35,457 nt of DNA from Clostridiales bacterium. GTDB lineage: Bacteria; Bacillota; Clostridia; Peptostreptococcales; Anaerovoracaceae. The notes under the pieces are model-generated. The model saw nothing but the letters and a program-made list of their open reading frames with translations. It searched no databases and had not been told where the DNA came from. This document shows, in pieces, positions 20,221 through 27,690 of this stretch; within the stretch, counting starts at the first letter, position 1, and each line of letters starts with the position of its first letter. Location: assembly GCA_009911365.1 (NCBI GenBank), contig QXXF01000030.1, forward strand, positions 1 to 35,457, in the 5' to 3' direction. Made by a program: the position numbers and the translations under genes.

Positions 20221-22611
20221 ATGCTGAAAAGCGATTACGACATCGGGGCGGCGTTCGCGGCCATTGAGGAAGAACTGATCGCTTCCATGATGCGCAACAT
20301 GGAGCGACACGGAAAACAGGAGGCGGCCGAGGGCTTCCAGTGGGCCATGTGGCAGGCGGAGCAGCTGAAAGAACTGAACAAATACAAGAAAGCCAACCAA
20401 AAGAAATTCCGACGCCCGTTCCAAGAGATCAACGGCTCCATCAGACAGGTTATCGAGCAAGCCAGAAAGCAAGGGAACATGGAACAGGAATCGGAAATCC
20501 TGGAAGCGATCAAAAAAGGGTGGAAAGCTCCACGGAAAACGGACGAATCGGTCCGGTCTTCCGCGGAGTTTTTTAAATGGAACACCCGCAAGCTGGAAGC
20601 CCTGATCAAGGCGACCGAACACGATTTTCAGAAAGCGGAAATCGCGATGCTGCGCATGGCCGACGACCAGTACAGGCGGATCATATTCAACGCCCAAGTC
20701 TACGCCAACACGGGGGCGGGAACGTATGAAAAAGCCGTGGACATGGCGGCGCGGGACTTCCTGGCGGCGGGGATCAACTGCGTGGAATACAAAAATGGAG
20801 CCCGTCACACCATGCGGGATTACGCGGACATGGCGATCCAGACGGCCAGCAAGCGGGCGTATTTGACCGGAGCGGGAGAAAAGCGTCAGGAATGGGTAAT
20901 CAGCACGGTGATCATGAACAAACGAGGCAACCCTTGCCCCAAATGTTTGCCTTTCGTGGGCAGAATCATGATCGACGACGTGTGGTCAGGCGGAAAAGCC
21001 TCTGACGGCCCGTATCCGCTTATGAGCGGCGCCATATCCGCGGGACTTTACCATCCAAGGTGCAAGGACAGCCACGCCACGTACTTTCCGGGGGTCAGCA
21101 GTGAACCTAAAAAGGCCACGCAGGAAGACAAAGCGGCGGTCAGAGCGCTTCATGCGAAAGAACAGCAGCGGAACCATTCTGAAAACATGGTGAAAAAGAT
21201 GAGAAGGTTGGAAAAGCATTCTTTAGCGCCAGACAACAAAAAACAGTACGCTTTCAAAGCTGAACGCCTGGAACAAAAGCATGAAACGACACATAAGCCC
21301 GCTAAAAAAGAGTATCTTACGGCGAAGAAGCTCCAGCAAAAAATTGATGAAGCGACGGCTGAAATCGAAAACCTGAAAATGAGAATGCCGGAAAGCGGCG
21401 ACATGGAAGCCATGACCGGTAAAATGAACAACCTGCAGGCCGAAATCAACGTATGGCAGGCAGAGCTGGATGAAAAGCTTGTAAAAAAAGAAATCAAGAA
21501 ACTGCAAAAAGAACAGGAGCGCCTGCAACAGGAGATCGATGACTTTGAAATAAAAACCTATAGCGGGATTTGGAAAGACGATGTCACGACAAAGCAGTGG
21601 CTGGAAAAGTCCGGCTCCATCCAGGACAAGTTGGACTACTTCAACAACAAATTATCGTTTGGCGGTGGGGATGAACAGCAAAAGTTTATTGAGCTAAAAG
21701 ATCAACTTGAAGAATTCAATCAACTTGGCTCTGAATATTTTGCGAAAGTTTCTAAACGTGATAAACTAAAGAAAGACCTGGACACGCTGAAAAAAGACGG
21801 AAAGCTGCCTGGCGCTGATCAATCAGGCGCGTTCTCACAGAATCGAAAGGACAACGCGAAATGGTTCGATAAAGCCGCGGGCGGATTTGCGGCAGCTGAC
21901 CGGTACTTTGATCCTCCGGCAAAACTTGTGCACGCCAAGGCGACGAGCCGAGAAAAGAAAGGCTTTTACGCTTATACGCAAGCATCAGGAGGCCATAACC
22001 GGCCGCTCGCGGGTTTTGAGAAGCCTTACTATGAACCAGGCACAGGATGGGAGGAAAAGTACCATAAAGGCGAAAAAAAGGTATGGATCGATTTTGAGGG
22101 CAAAGGCGATGAGATTAGAGGGCTGACCACGCTCATTGAAAAATCAACGTATGACTCTGACATTTGGCTGCAATCCGGTCAGAATCATTCAACCATAGAA
22201 GGATTTCTAGGTCTCCCGCGCGGCTCATTATCGAACATGTCAGACACGGAATTGCAAGCCTTCGTGGGAACAAAAAACAAGATATATAATTTTGTGTCAA
22301 CCGCTGTGAATGAGGGCGGCGGATCAATGTTCAACTCCAAGCCGCTAAAGATTAATTTTTATGCGCCAAAAGGTTCACAGATGTTATATGCGTCAAATGC
22401 GGGAGCCTTTGGAAAAAGCGAAAATGAAATGATTTTGCAAAGAGGCGGGACATATGAAATAATCAAGATGTATTGGGGAAAGGACGCCACGGACGGCGGA
22501 AAGCGTAAAATTTTCGTTGATATGGAAATCCATCCAGAAGAAGGGTATGATTTGTTCCAACAGGATCCAAGCGAATGGAAAGGGGAAAAGAAGAATTACC
22601 ATGACAAATAA
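20221..22611 (+). CDS. Minor capsid protein fused to a C-terminal ADP-ribosyltransferase-like domain
   Basis: The 796-residue fusion has an N-terminal phage minor capsid 2 domain (about residues 1-300), with a CPKC motif (239-242) and HPRCKDSH (278-285) that may bind zinc. A long Lys/Glu-rich coiled coil follows (about 300-540), then an ADP-ribosyltransferase-like domain (about 550-770). In the last, YTQAS (585-589) matches the YTGSS-type loop, STA (693-695) the STS motif, and Glu734-Asn-Glu736 the catalytic ExE. The arginine expected near DIWLQRG is Ser652 (WLQSG), so NAD binding may be weakened. By analogy with MuF-type polymorphic toxins and T4 Alt, it could be carried in the virion and delivered with DNA. 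From about residue 300 the coding sequence turns more AT-rich. Confidence 0.85.
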   Translation: MLKSDYDIGAAFAAIEEELIASMMRNMERHGKQEAAEGFQWAMWQAEQLKELNKYKKANQKKFRRPFQEINGSIRQVIEQARKQGNMEQESEILEAIKKGWKAPRKTDESVRSSAEFFKWNTRKLEALIKATEHDFQKAEIAMLRMADDQYRRIIFNAQVYANTGAGTYEKAVDMAARDFLAAGINCVEYKNGARHTMRDYADMAIQTASKRAYLTGAGEKRQEWVISTVIMNKRGNPCPKCLPFVGRIMIDDVWSGGKASDGPYPLMSGAISAGLYHPRCKDSHATYFPGVSSEPKKATQEDKAAVRALHAKEQQRNHSENMVKKMRRLEKHSLAPDNKKQYAFKAERLEQKHETTHKPAKKEYLTAKKLQQKIDEATAEIENLKMRMPESGDMEAMTGKMNNLQAEINVWQAELDEKLVKKEIKKLQKEQERLQQEIDDFEIKTYSGIWKDDVTTKQWLEKSGSIQDKLDYFNNKLSFGGGDEQQKFIELKDQLEEFNQLGSEYFAKVSKRDKLKKDLDTLKKDGKLPGADQSGAFSQNRKDNAKWFDKAAGGFAAADRYFDPPAKLVHAKATSREKKGFYAYTQASGGHNRPLAGFEKPYYEPGTGWEEKYHKGEKKVWIDFEGKGDEIRGLTTLIEKSTYDSDIWLQSGQNHSTIEGFLGLPRGSLSNMSDTELQAFVGTKNKIYNFVSTAVNEGGGSMFNSKPLKINFYAPKGSQMLYASNAGAFGKSENEMILQRGGTYEIIKMYWGKDATDGGKRKIFVDMEIHPEEGYDLFQQDPSEWKGEKKNYHDK

Positions 22612-22825
22612 AGACGATCTCTTGAAAGAAAAGCTGAAGGACGCAGAAAACGCAACGTGGGGTTGTGACAAATTCAACCCTAAGTGGTGTGAGACCTGCT
22701 TATATAGAGGCGACAAGTCTCCAAAGGTCGCATATTGTTATATTTATCAGAAACCGGACGAAAAACCCCATGACGTAGTTTTTGAAGGCGCTGAATGCCT
22801 GCACTACTATCCTGAAAAAGGATGA
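22601..22825 (+). CDS. Small cysteine-rich protein following the transferase fusion
   Basis: The 74-residue protein overlaps the fusion gene by 11 bases and so is translated with it. It contains five cysteines (WGCDKFNPKWCETCLYRG, then YCYIYQ, then ECLHYYP), suggesting a small zinc or iron-sulfur fold, and an acidic C-terminal part. I recognise no named family. Position directly after a toxin-like domain is the usual place for a dedicated immunity or chaperone protein; this is inference. Confidence 0.68.
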   Translation: MTNKDDLLKEKLKDAENATWGCDKFNPKWCETCLYRGDKSPKVAYCYIYQKPDEKPHDVVFEGAECLHYYPEKG

Positions 22826-22826
22826 T

Positions 22827-22855
22827 TTGACTATTGGTTACCAATATGGTATACT
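22827..22855 (+). promoter_or_regulatory. Sigma-A promoter with an embedded palindromic operator
   Basis: TTGACT (22827-22832) and TATACT (22850-22855) have a 17-base spacer. The spacer contains the perfect odd palindrome TATTGGT T ACCAATA (22832-22846), which should bind a repressor that blocks polymerase. It drives the AbrB-like gene and the ADP-ribosylglycohydrolase, independently of late phage transcription. Start near 22862. Confidence 0.82.
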
Positions 22856-22882
22856 GATACTATGAAAAGGAATTTAGGGGCA

Positions 22883-23077
22883 ATGGAAGAGAGAAAAGCA
22901 AAAATTATTTTCACAAAGGCTGGCGGAAACGCTAGCAAGAACGCGTATAATTGCAAAATATCGCTTCCGAAGAAATGGATCGACGCAATGAAAGTCACCC
23001 CTGATAGGAGGGCCGTCAAGGTCACATTTGATGGCGTGGAAATTAGTATAACGAGGGATGGTGATCAAGATGAATGA
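22883..23077 (+). CDS. AbrB/SpoVT-like small DNA-binding protein
   Basis: The 64-residue protein has the swapped-hairpin AbrB-like pattern: KAKIIFTKAGG, then YNCKISLPKKWIDAMKVTPDRRAVKVTFDGVEISITR. The ISLPKKWID segment is the hallmark. An in-frame ATG at 22862 coincides with the expected transcription start; AAAAGGAATTTAGGGG before 22883 suggests the later start. Directly behind an operator-bearing promoter and overlapping the next gene by eight bases, it is probably the autorepressor of the operon, as in antitoxin-type regulation. Confidence 0.72.
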   Translation: MEERKAKIIFTKAGGNASKNAYNCKISLPKKWIDAMKVTPDRRAVKVTFDGVEISITRDGDQDE

Positions 23078-23873
23078 AGTGTTGAGAGCAGCTATATATG
23101 GTTTCGCGGTCGGAGACGCGTTAGGTGTGCCCGTGGAGTTTCAGCCTCGAGGATCCTTCCATGTTACGGGCATGGAAGGTTACGGATCACATCATCAGCC
23201 GGCGGGCACATGGTCGGATGACACAAGCATGACGCTCGCGACATGTGATTCAATTCGAGAATTGGGCCATATTGATTGCGAGGACCTATATGAACGATTT
23301 TGTGATTGGCTTCATAACGCGAAATACACGGTCGATGGAATTGTTTTTGACGTAGGCGGCACAACAAGAGCGGCCCTTCAAAAAGGTGAAGGACTCGACG
23401 ACTATTATTCAAATGGAAATGGGTCATTGATGCGAGTGTTGCCTCTTGCGTTCATTGACATGAACGCGGAAACCGTGGCGGCGGTCTCTGGGATCACGCA
23501 TAGGCACAATGTTTCTGCCGATGCGTGTTGCGCATATGTTTCAATTGCAAAGCAGCTGCAAAAAGGCAAGAGCATAACAGAAGCGACAGAATATTGCGAT
23601 GGCAGATTGCCAATCATTCATACGCTTGACAAAAATGAAATCAAGTCAACGGGCTTTGTTATTGACACGCTTGAAGCGGCTGTTTGGGCCTTGGCGACAA
23701 CAGACAGTTACAGAGAAGCGGTGTTAAAGGCCGTTAATCTTGGAGACGACACAGACACGGTTGCGGCGGTCACTGGCGGGTTGGCCGGAATCGTATACGG
23801 ATATGAATCGATCCCAAGGGAATGGATTGAAACGCTTAGAGGCAAAGACATCATTGAAAGCTGTCTGTTCTAA
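23070..23873 (+). CDS. ADP-ribosylglycohydrolase (DraG/ARH family)
   Basis: This 267-residue hydrolase is predicted to remove ADP-ribose from modified targets. The binuclear metal site motifs are intact: GDALG (15-19), WSDDTSM (48-54; Asp50, Asp51, Thr52) and LGDDTDT (224-230; Asp226, Asp227, Asp229). Length is typical of the compact bacterial form and no truncation is seen. It overlaps the AbrB-like gene by eight bases and is therefore coupled to it. With an ADP-ribosyltransferase-like domain encoded 460 bases upstream, it is a candidate antidote, as in the Tre1/Tri1 pair where an ARH enzyme gives immunity. An alternative is protection of the phage from host ADP-ribosylating defences. Confidence 0.92.
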   Translation: MNEVLRAAIYGFAVGDALGVPVEFQPRGSFHVTGMEGYGSHHQPAGTWSDDTSMTLATCDSIRELGHIDCEDLYERFCDWLHNAKYTVDGIVFDVGGTTRAALQKGEGLDDYYSNGNGSLMRVLPLAFIDMNAETVAAVSGITHRHNVSADACCAYVSIAKQLQKGKSITEATEYCDGRLPIIHTLDKNEIKSTGFVIDTLEAAVWALATTDSYREAVLKAVNLGDDTDTVAAVTGGLAGIVYGYESIPREWIETLRGKDIIESCLF

Positions 23874-23900
23874 CAACAATGATCAAGGAGTTGACAAGCG

Positions 23901-24095
23901 ATGCTGACTGAAACAATCAAACGAGAATTCATGGAAATCAAAACAGGCGAAGAATGGAACGCTTTCAGAGAAAAGTACGCGCCATTCGATTTTAAATTCG
24001 ACGCGGAAATGAATCGGCGTTTCAATGAATTGGCCAGATCGTGGGCACCCAAAAGGCAATTGGAGAACCCGCACATCCATTACGAAGCGTTTTAA
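23901..24095 (+). CDS. Small protein of unknown function ending the accessory cassette
   Basis: The 64-residue hydrophilic protein (IKTGEEWNAFREKYAPFDFKFDAEMNRRFNELARSW) is predicted helical, with no recognised domain. AAGGAGTTGACAAGCG precedes the ATG. It is the last gene before a strong terminator, so it belongs to the AbrB/ARH transcription unit rather than to the capsid operon. Confidence 0.65.
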   Translation: MLTETIKREFMEIKTGEEWNAFREKYAPFDFKFDAEMNRRFNELARSWAPKRQLENPHIHYEAF

Positions 24096-24115
24096 ACCAA
24101 CATGAACCATCAACG

Positions 24116-24141
24116 AGACAGCCTGTCGGGGCTGTCTTTTT
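24116..24141 (+). terminator. Rho-independent terminator closing the accessory cassette
   Basis: AGACAGCC (24116-24123) pairs with GGCTGTCT (24130-24137), with a six-base loop, followed by TTTT. With the promoter at 22827 it delimits a self-contained transcription unit inside the head gene cluster. Confidence 0.88.
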
Positions 24142-24164
24142 CGATACGGAGAAAGGAGGAAACA

Positions 24165-24332
24165 GTGAAGCTGGAAGTGATCGAGCGATACCGAGACTTG
24201 GAACTGGACCAGATCAAGGAACCGGGCGAAACCTTCGAGACCGGCGAGGCCCGAGGGAAGAAGCTGATCCGAAAAGGATTCGCCAGAGAAGTCAAAGAGA
24301 CGAAAGCAAAAGAAGGACCCGAAAAACGGTAG
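24165..24332 (+). CDS. Small charged head-region protein
   Basis: The 55-residue protein starts at GTG with AAAGGAGGAAACA upstream, and contains LEVIERYRDLELDQIKEPGETFETGEARGKKLIRKGFAREV. This pattern occurs in small phage proteins encoded beside capsid genes. Function unknown. GC-rich codon use of the structural genes resumes here. Its 3' end and the following bases can form a weak GGACCC/GGGTTC hairpin with T residues (about 24316-24344). Confidence 0.65.
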   Translation: MKLEVIERYRDLELDQIKEPGETFETGEARGKKLIRKGFAREVKETKAKEGPEKR

Positions 24333-24370
24333 GGTTCTTTTTTCATGTTCAAAACGGAAAGGAGAACATC

Positions 24371-24997
24371 ATGATGTTGAACGGATTTTTACGCAGGCTC
24401 CGCCCGTCGCTGGAAAACGACGGAGGGGGCGGAACGGGAGGAAACGGCCAGGAGCCGCAGAACGCGCCGGCCGGAGATCAGCGGGCCCAGGCACCGGGCG
24501 TGGATTACGGCAAGATCCAGAAGATGCTGGAAGGGACGCTTTCGGCCAAAGAGGACACCGCCTTGAAAGCGTATTTCAAGGAGCAGGGCCTTAGCCAAGA
24601 GGAAATGAGCCAGGCCATCGCCGCGTACAAAGAAGAAAAAGCGAAAAACACGCCGGACGTGGCCGCCATTCAGCAAGAGGCGGAGAGAGCCAGGCAGGAG
24701 GCGCTGAACGCCCGAATGGAGAAAGAAGCGCTGCTTTTGGGCGCGGAACTGGGCGTGGACCTGAAGACCATGCCCTACGTCATCAAAATGGCGGACCTGA
24801 AAGCCGCGGCGGAAGACGGAAACATCAACGGCGAGAAGCTCAAAGAAGCGCTGGGCAAAGTTCTGGAAGACGTGCCGCAGCTGAAAGCCGCCCCGTCGAA
24901 AGAAGAGCAAAGCGGCGGGTTCCGGTTCGGGGCCCCTGGCGGAAGCAGCGCGGGAAAAGCCACCGACGACCAGCTGAAAGCGGCCTTTGGGCTGTAG
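24371..24997 (+). CDS. Capsid scaffolding protein
   Basis: The 208-residue protein has a Gly/Pro-rich N-terminus, a strongly helical middle (QEEMSQAIAAYKEEKAKN, IQQEAERARQEALNARME), and a C-terminal GFRFGAPGGSS tail. This is the usual look of DUF4355-like scaffolds directly before the major capsid gene. It would guide prohead assembly and be lost on maturation. AAAGGAGAACATC places the start at the first of two adjacent ATGs. Confidence 0.8.
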   Translation: MMLNGFLRRLRPSLENDGGGGTGGNGQEPQNAPAGDQRAQAPGVDYGKIQKMLEGTLSAKEDTALKAYFKEQGLSQEEMSQAIAAYKEEKAKNTPDVAAIQQEAERARQEALNARMEKEALLLGAELGVDLKTMPYVIKMADLKAAAEDGNINGEKLKEALGKVLEDVPQLKAAPSKEEQSGGFRFGAPGGSSAGKATDDQLKAAFGL

Positions 24998-25021
24998 AGA
25001 AAGAAAGAGAGGTAAAGAAAC

Positions 25022-25912
25022 ATGGCGGTATACGAATACGCTGACAAATTCACGAACCTGCTCCAGCAGAAATACGCGAAGGAGCTGTGTTCCGACGAAT
25101 TGACCAAGAGCAACCCGGGCGTGACCTTCATCAACGCCCAGACCATCAAATTGCCGAGAATGGCGGTGTCCGGGTACAAGGACCACACCAGGACGCCGGG
25201 ATTCAATTCCGGCACGCTTTCCAACGACTGGGAAGCGAAGAAACTGACCCACGACAGGGACATCGAATTTTTCGTGGATCCCATGGACATCGACGAAACC
25301 AACTTGACCTTGTCCGTGGCCAACATTCAAAACACCTTTGAAACGGAGCAGGCGATCCCGGAAAAGGACAGCTATCGCTTTTCCAAGCTCCACGCCGAGC
25401 TGACTGCGTACTCCGGGAGAATCGACCAGACAGGGATCACGGCGGCCAATTTCCTGGAGTGGTTCGATGAAGAAATGTCCCTCATGGACGAAGCGGGAGT
25501 GCCGGAAGAGGGCAGGCTGCTTTACGTGACCCCGACCATGAAGAAAATCATGAAGGAGGCCGAGGGCATCCAGCGGGTGATGTCCGTCACGACCCCGGCC
25601 ACCATCAATCGCAACGTGCATTCCCTGGACGACGTGTCCATCAAGATGGCACCAGCGGCCAGGATGAAGACCAAGTACGACTTCACCGACGGATGCGCGG
25701 TCGCCGACGACGCGAAACAGATCAACTGCGTCCTGATCCACCCGACCTGCGTGGTGTGCAGGGACAAATACAGTTACATCAAACTCTTCACTCCGGGGAC
25801 GGATTCCAGGACCGCGGACGGGTACCTGTACCAGAATCGCTGCTACGGAGACTTGTTCCTGCTGGAAAAGAAAGTCGAAGGCTGCTCCATGAACGTGGCG
25901 GCCGGCGCGTAA
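25022..25912 (+). CDS. Major capsid protein
   Basis: The 296-residue protein starts AVYEYADKFTNLLQQKYAKELCSDEL. Length and the position after the scaffold gene are those of the major capsid protein; an HK97 fold is inferred from this phage type. The segment SNDWEAKKLTHDRDIEFFVDPMDIDETN corresponds to the extended-loop region of related capsid proteins. AAGAGAGGTAAAGAAAC precedes the ATG. No truncation. Confidence 0.88.
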   Translation: MAVYEYADKFTNLLQQKYAKELCSDELTKSNPGVTFINAQTIKLPRMAVSGYKDHTRTPGFNSGTLSNDWEAKKLTHDRDIEFFVDPMDIDETNLTLSVANIQNTFETEQAIPEKDSYRFSKLHAELTAYSGRIDQTGITAANFLEWFDEEMSLMDEAGVPEEGRLLYVTPTMKKIMKEAEGIQRVMSVTTPATINRNVHSLDDVSIKMAPAARMKTKYDFTDGCAVADDAKQINCVLIHPTCVVCRDKYSYIKLFTPGTDSRTADGYLYQNRCYGDLFLLEKKVEGCSMNVAAGA

Positions 25913-25922
25913 GGAGGCGGCC

Positions 25923-26183
25923 ATGAAAGCGAACAAAGGAAACAAAGTCTACACGATCACGGAAGGGCAGCGCAAGTTCTACGTGGACGCTGGCTACGAC
26001 ATCATGGACGATGAAGGCCAGGTGATCGAATACGGAAAAGGGAAAACCGTGCCATACGCGAAGTACGCGGCCGTGAAAAAAGAGCTGGATGAGCTGAAAG
26101 CCGCCAAAGACACGGAGAAGCCGCCGGAAAAATCCGAAAAACAGTCCCAAAAGCGGGACAAAAAGGAGGACGGCGGGCGATGA
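25923..26183 (+). CDS. Small protein after the capsid gene, unknown function
   Basis: The 86-residue protein has a folded N-terminal half (KVYTITEGQRKFYVDAGYDI) and a Lys/Glu-rich disordered tail (residues about 55-86). Similar genes commonly follow capsid genes in siphophages. It is coupled to the connector gene by a four-base overlap. Function is not known. Confidence 0.7.
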   Translation: MKANKGNKVYTITEGQRKFYVDAGYDIMDDEGQVIEYGKGKTVPYAKYAAVKKELDELKAAKDTEKPPEKSEKQSQKRDKKEDGGR

Positions 26184-26572
26184 CGTACCAAGCTTACGCG
26201 GAGCCGGCGGATTACGCCAAATGGGGCGGCGGCTCCATCCCCGAAGATCAGCTGGAAAAGGCGCTGCGAACCGCCAGCAGGCACGTCGATTCCCTGACCC
26301 ATAACCGGATCGTGGGTCGAGGCTTTTCTTCTTTGACGGAATTCCAGAAGGAGATCGTCAAAGAGGCGGTCTGCCTGCAAGCGGATTTCGAGCATGAAAA
26401 CGCCGACGAGATCGACACCATCTTGTCCAGCTACAGCATCAACGGCGTGTCGGCACAGTTCGGAGAAAGTTGGAACGTGTTCATCGGGGCGGGCGTGGCC
26501 ATGAAACGAGACACCTATGAGCTGCTCAAGCAGACGGGGCTCTGCTGCCGGCTTTTGAGGGCGGAGCCATGA
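26180..26572 (+). CDS. Head-tail connector (gp6-like adaptor)
   Basis: The 130-residue helical protein (EDQLEKALRTASRHVDSLTHNRI, FQKEIVKEAVCLQADF) matches the gp6/SPP1 gp15-like adaptor that docks under the portal. Gene order after the capsid gene supports it. Four-base overlaps on both sides show tight coupling. Confidence 0.82.
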   Translation: MTYQAYAEPADYAKWGGGSIPEDQLEKALRTASRHVDSLTHNRIVGRGFSSLTEFQKEIVKEAVCLQADFEHENADEIDTILSSYSINGVSAQFGESWNVFIGAGVAMKRDTYELLKQTGLCCRLLRAEP

Positions 26573-26907
26573 AGTATCCATGCTTGGTCCCCAAAAGGCT
26601 GTGCCGCGCGCGGGTGACGGTGACGATCCATGGCGAGGGAATATCGGAGGACGGAGAGCCCATGGCGGCGTTTTCCCAGACCCTTTCGTGCAATTACCAG
26701 GACACGGCCAAGACCGTGCTCACGGATGAAAAGAAGCTGGTTCAGTTGTCAGGCGTGGCTTTGTTCCCCGGCGACATTTGCCCGGGGCTGGCCGCGCTTA
26801 GCGGCGGCACGGTCAAAGTCGAGGGCGAAGAGCGGGAAATCTTCCAGGGTAGGAAAGCTCGAAACCCGGATGGGACCGTGAATTACACGGAATTGAGGTT
26901 GATCTGA
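26569..26907 (+). CDS. Minor capsid / head-closure protein
   Basis: The 112-residue beta-rich protein begins MKYPCLVPKRLCRARVTVTI and fits the putative minor capsid (Minor_capsid_1-like, head-closure) family, encoded right after the gp6-like adaptor. It should seal the head and form the interface with the tail. It shares one base with the next gene (TGATG). Confidence 0.75.
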   Translation: MKYPCLVPKRLCRARVTVTIHGEGISEDGEPMAAFSQTLSCNYQDTAKTVLTDEKKLVQLSGVALFPGDICPGLAALSGGTVKVEGEEREIFQGRKARNPDGTVNYTELRLI

Positions 26908-27290
26908 TGATCAAGGCGAATTCAAAAGTGAAATTGAACCATTTCAAAATCAAACAGTTGAACCAGGCCGCCATCGTCGCTTTGGAGCAGACGGCCGAAG
27001 CCCTTCACACGGAAGTGATCCAGGCCCAAGTGACGCCCTTTGATCGAGGCACTCTGCAGGGCGAAGGCACCTTCATGGATGATTCGGAGGCCCAGAGCGG
27101 CAGGGTGAGCTTGGTGTCCAGCACGCCATACGCTCGGAGGCTGTACTACCACCCGGAATATGATTTCCAGACGGTGGAAAACGCCTTCGCCCGAGGCGAA
27201 TGGTACGAAGACTGGCTGCCAGGCGGCAAACACGAGAAATTCACGCCGCGGGCGTTCAAAGAATTTTATCGAAAGGCGGGTGGTTTATAA
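26907..27290 (+). CDS. Minor capsid / tail-completion protein (HK97 gp10-like position)
   Basis: The 127-residue product begins with a basic helix (KVKLNHFKIKQLNQAAIVALEQTAEAL) and contains GRVSLVSSTPYARRLYYHPEYDFQ and FTPRAFKEFYRKAGG. It is typical of the Minor_capsid_2 family and related neck proteins. It overlaps the next gene by one base (TAATG). Confidence 0.78.
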   Translation: MIKANSKVKLNHFKIKQLNQAAIVALEQTAEALHTEVIQAQVTPFDRGTLQGEGTFMDDSEAQSGRVSLVSSTPYARRLYYHPEYDFQTVENAFARGEWYEDWLPGGKHEKFTPRAFKEFYRKAGGL

Positions 27291-27682
27291 TGCTGCTGTC
27301 GGACGTCAGGGAATGGCTCAAAACCTTTGGCGTGGGAGAACATTTTCATGTTGGCAAGCTGGACGGCAAAAAAGAGAAGTCCATAGGGATATATCAGCGA
27401 AAATCAAGCGGGCCGCTGACCATGGCCATCGGCGGGCCGGAAAACAAAAAGTATGACGTGAAGCGGATTTCCATACTGATCCACTGGACGAAAAACGCCA
27501 GGGAAACGGAGATCGCTTCACTTTCGCTTTTTGAGAAAATCATGAATCTGAAAAACGTGACGATCGGCCAGACGCGTGTCAACTACATAGGGCTCATGGT
27601 GCCGGAACCGCAGGACGTGGGAACGGACGCCGCGGGCGTGTACGAGCGGGTGATCTGGCTTGATCTGTATTATGAAAGGTAG
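27290..27682 (+). CDS. Tail terminator / Minor_capsid_3-like protein
   Basis: The 130-residue protein (DVREWLKTFGVGEHFHVGKLDGKKEKSIGIYQ, then RISILIHWTKNARETE) matches the family that caps the tail tube and joins it to the head. The frame is open upstream to 27200, but the coupled ATG at 27290 is the natural start. Followed after eight bases by the tail tube gene. Confidence 0.8.
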   Translation: MLLSDVREWLKTFGVGEHFHVGKLDGKKEKSIGIYQRKSSGPLTMAIGGPENKKYDVKRISILIHWTKNARETEIASLSLFEKIMNLKNVTIGQTRVNYIGLMVPEPQDVGTDAAGVYERVIWLDLYYER

Positions 27683-27690
27683 GTAGAAAC

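Noticed and set aside
24389-25945. 518-residue minus-strand frame over scaffold and capsid genes
   Set aside because: Long antisense frame produced by GC-rich codon use; it has no ribosome binding site and covers two well-supported genes.
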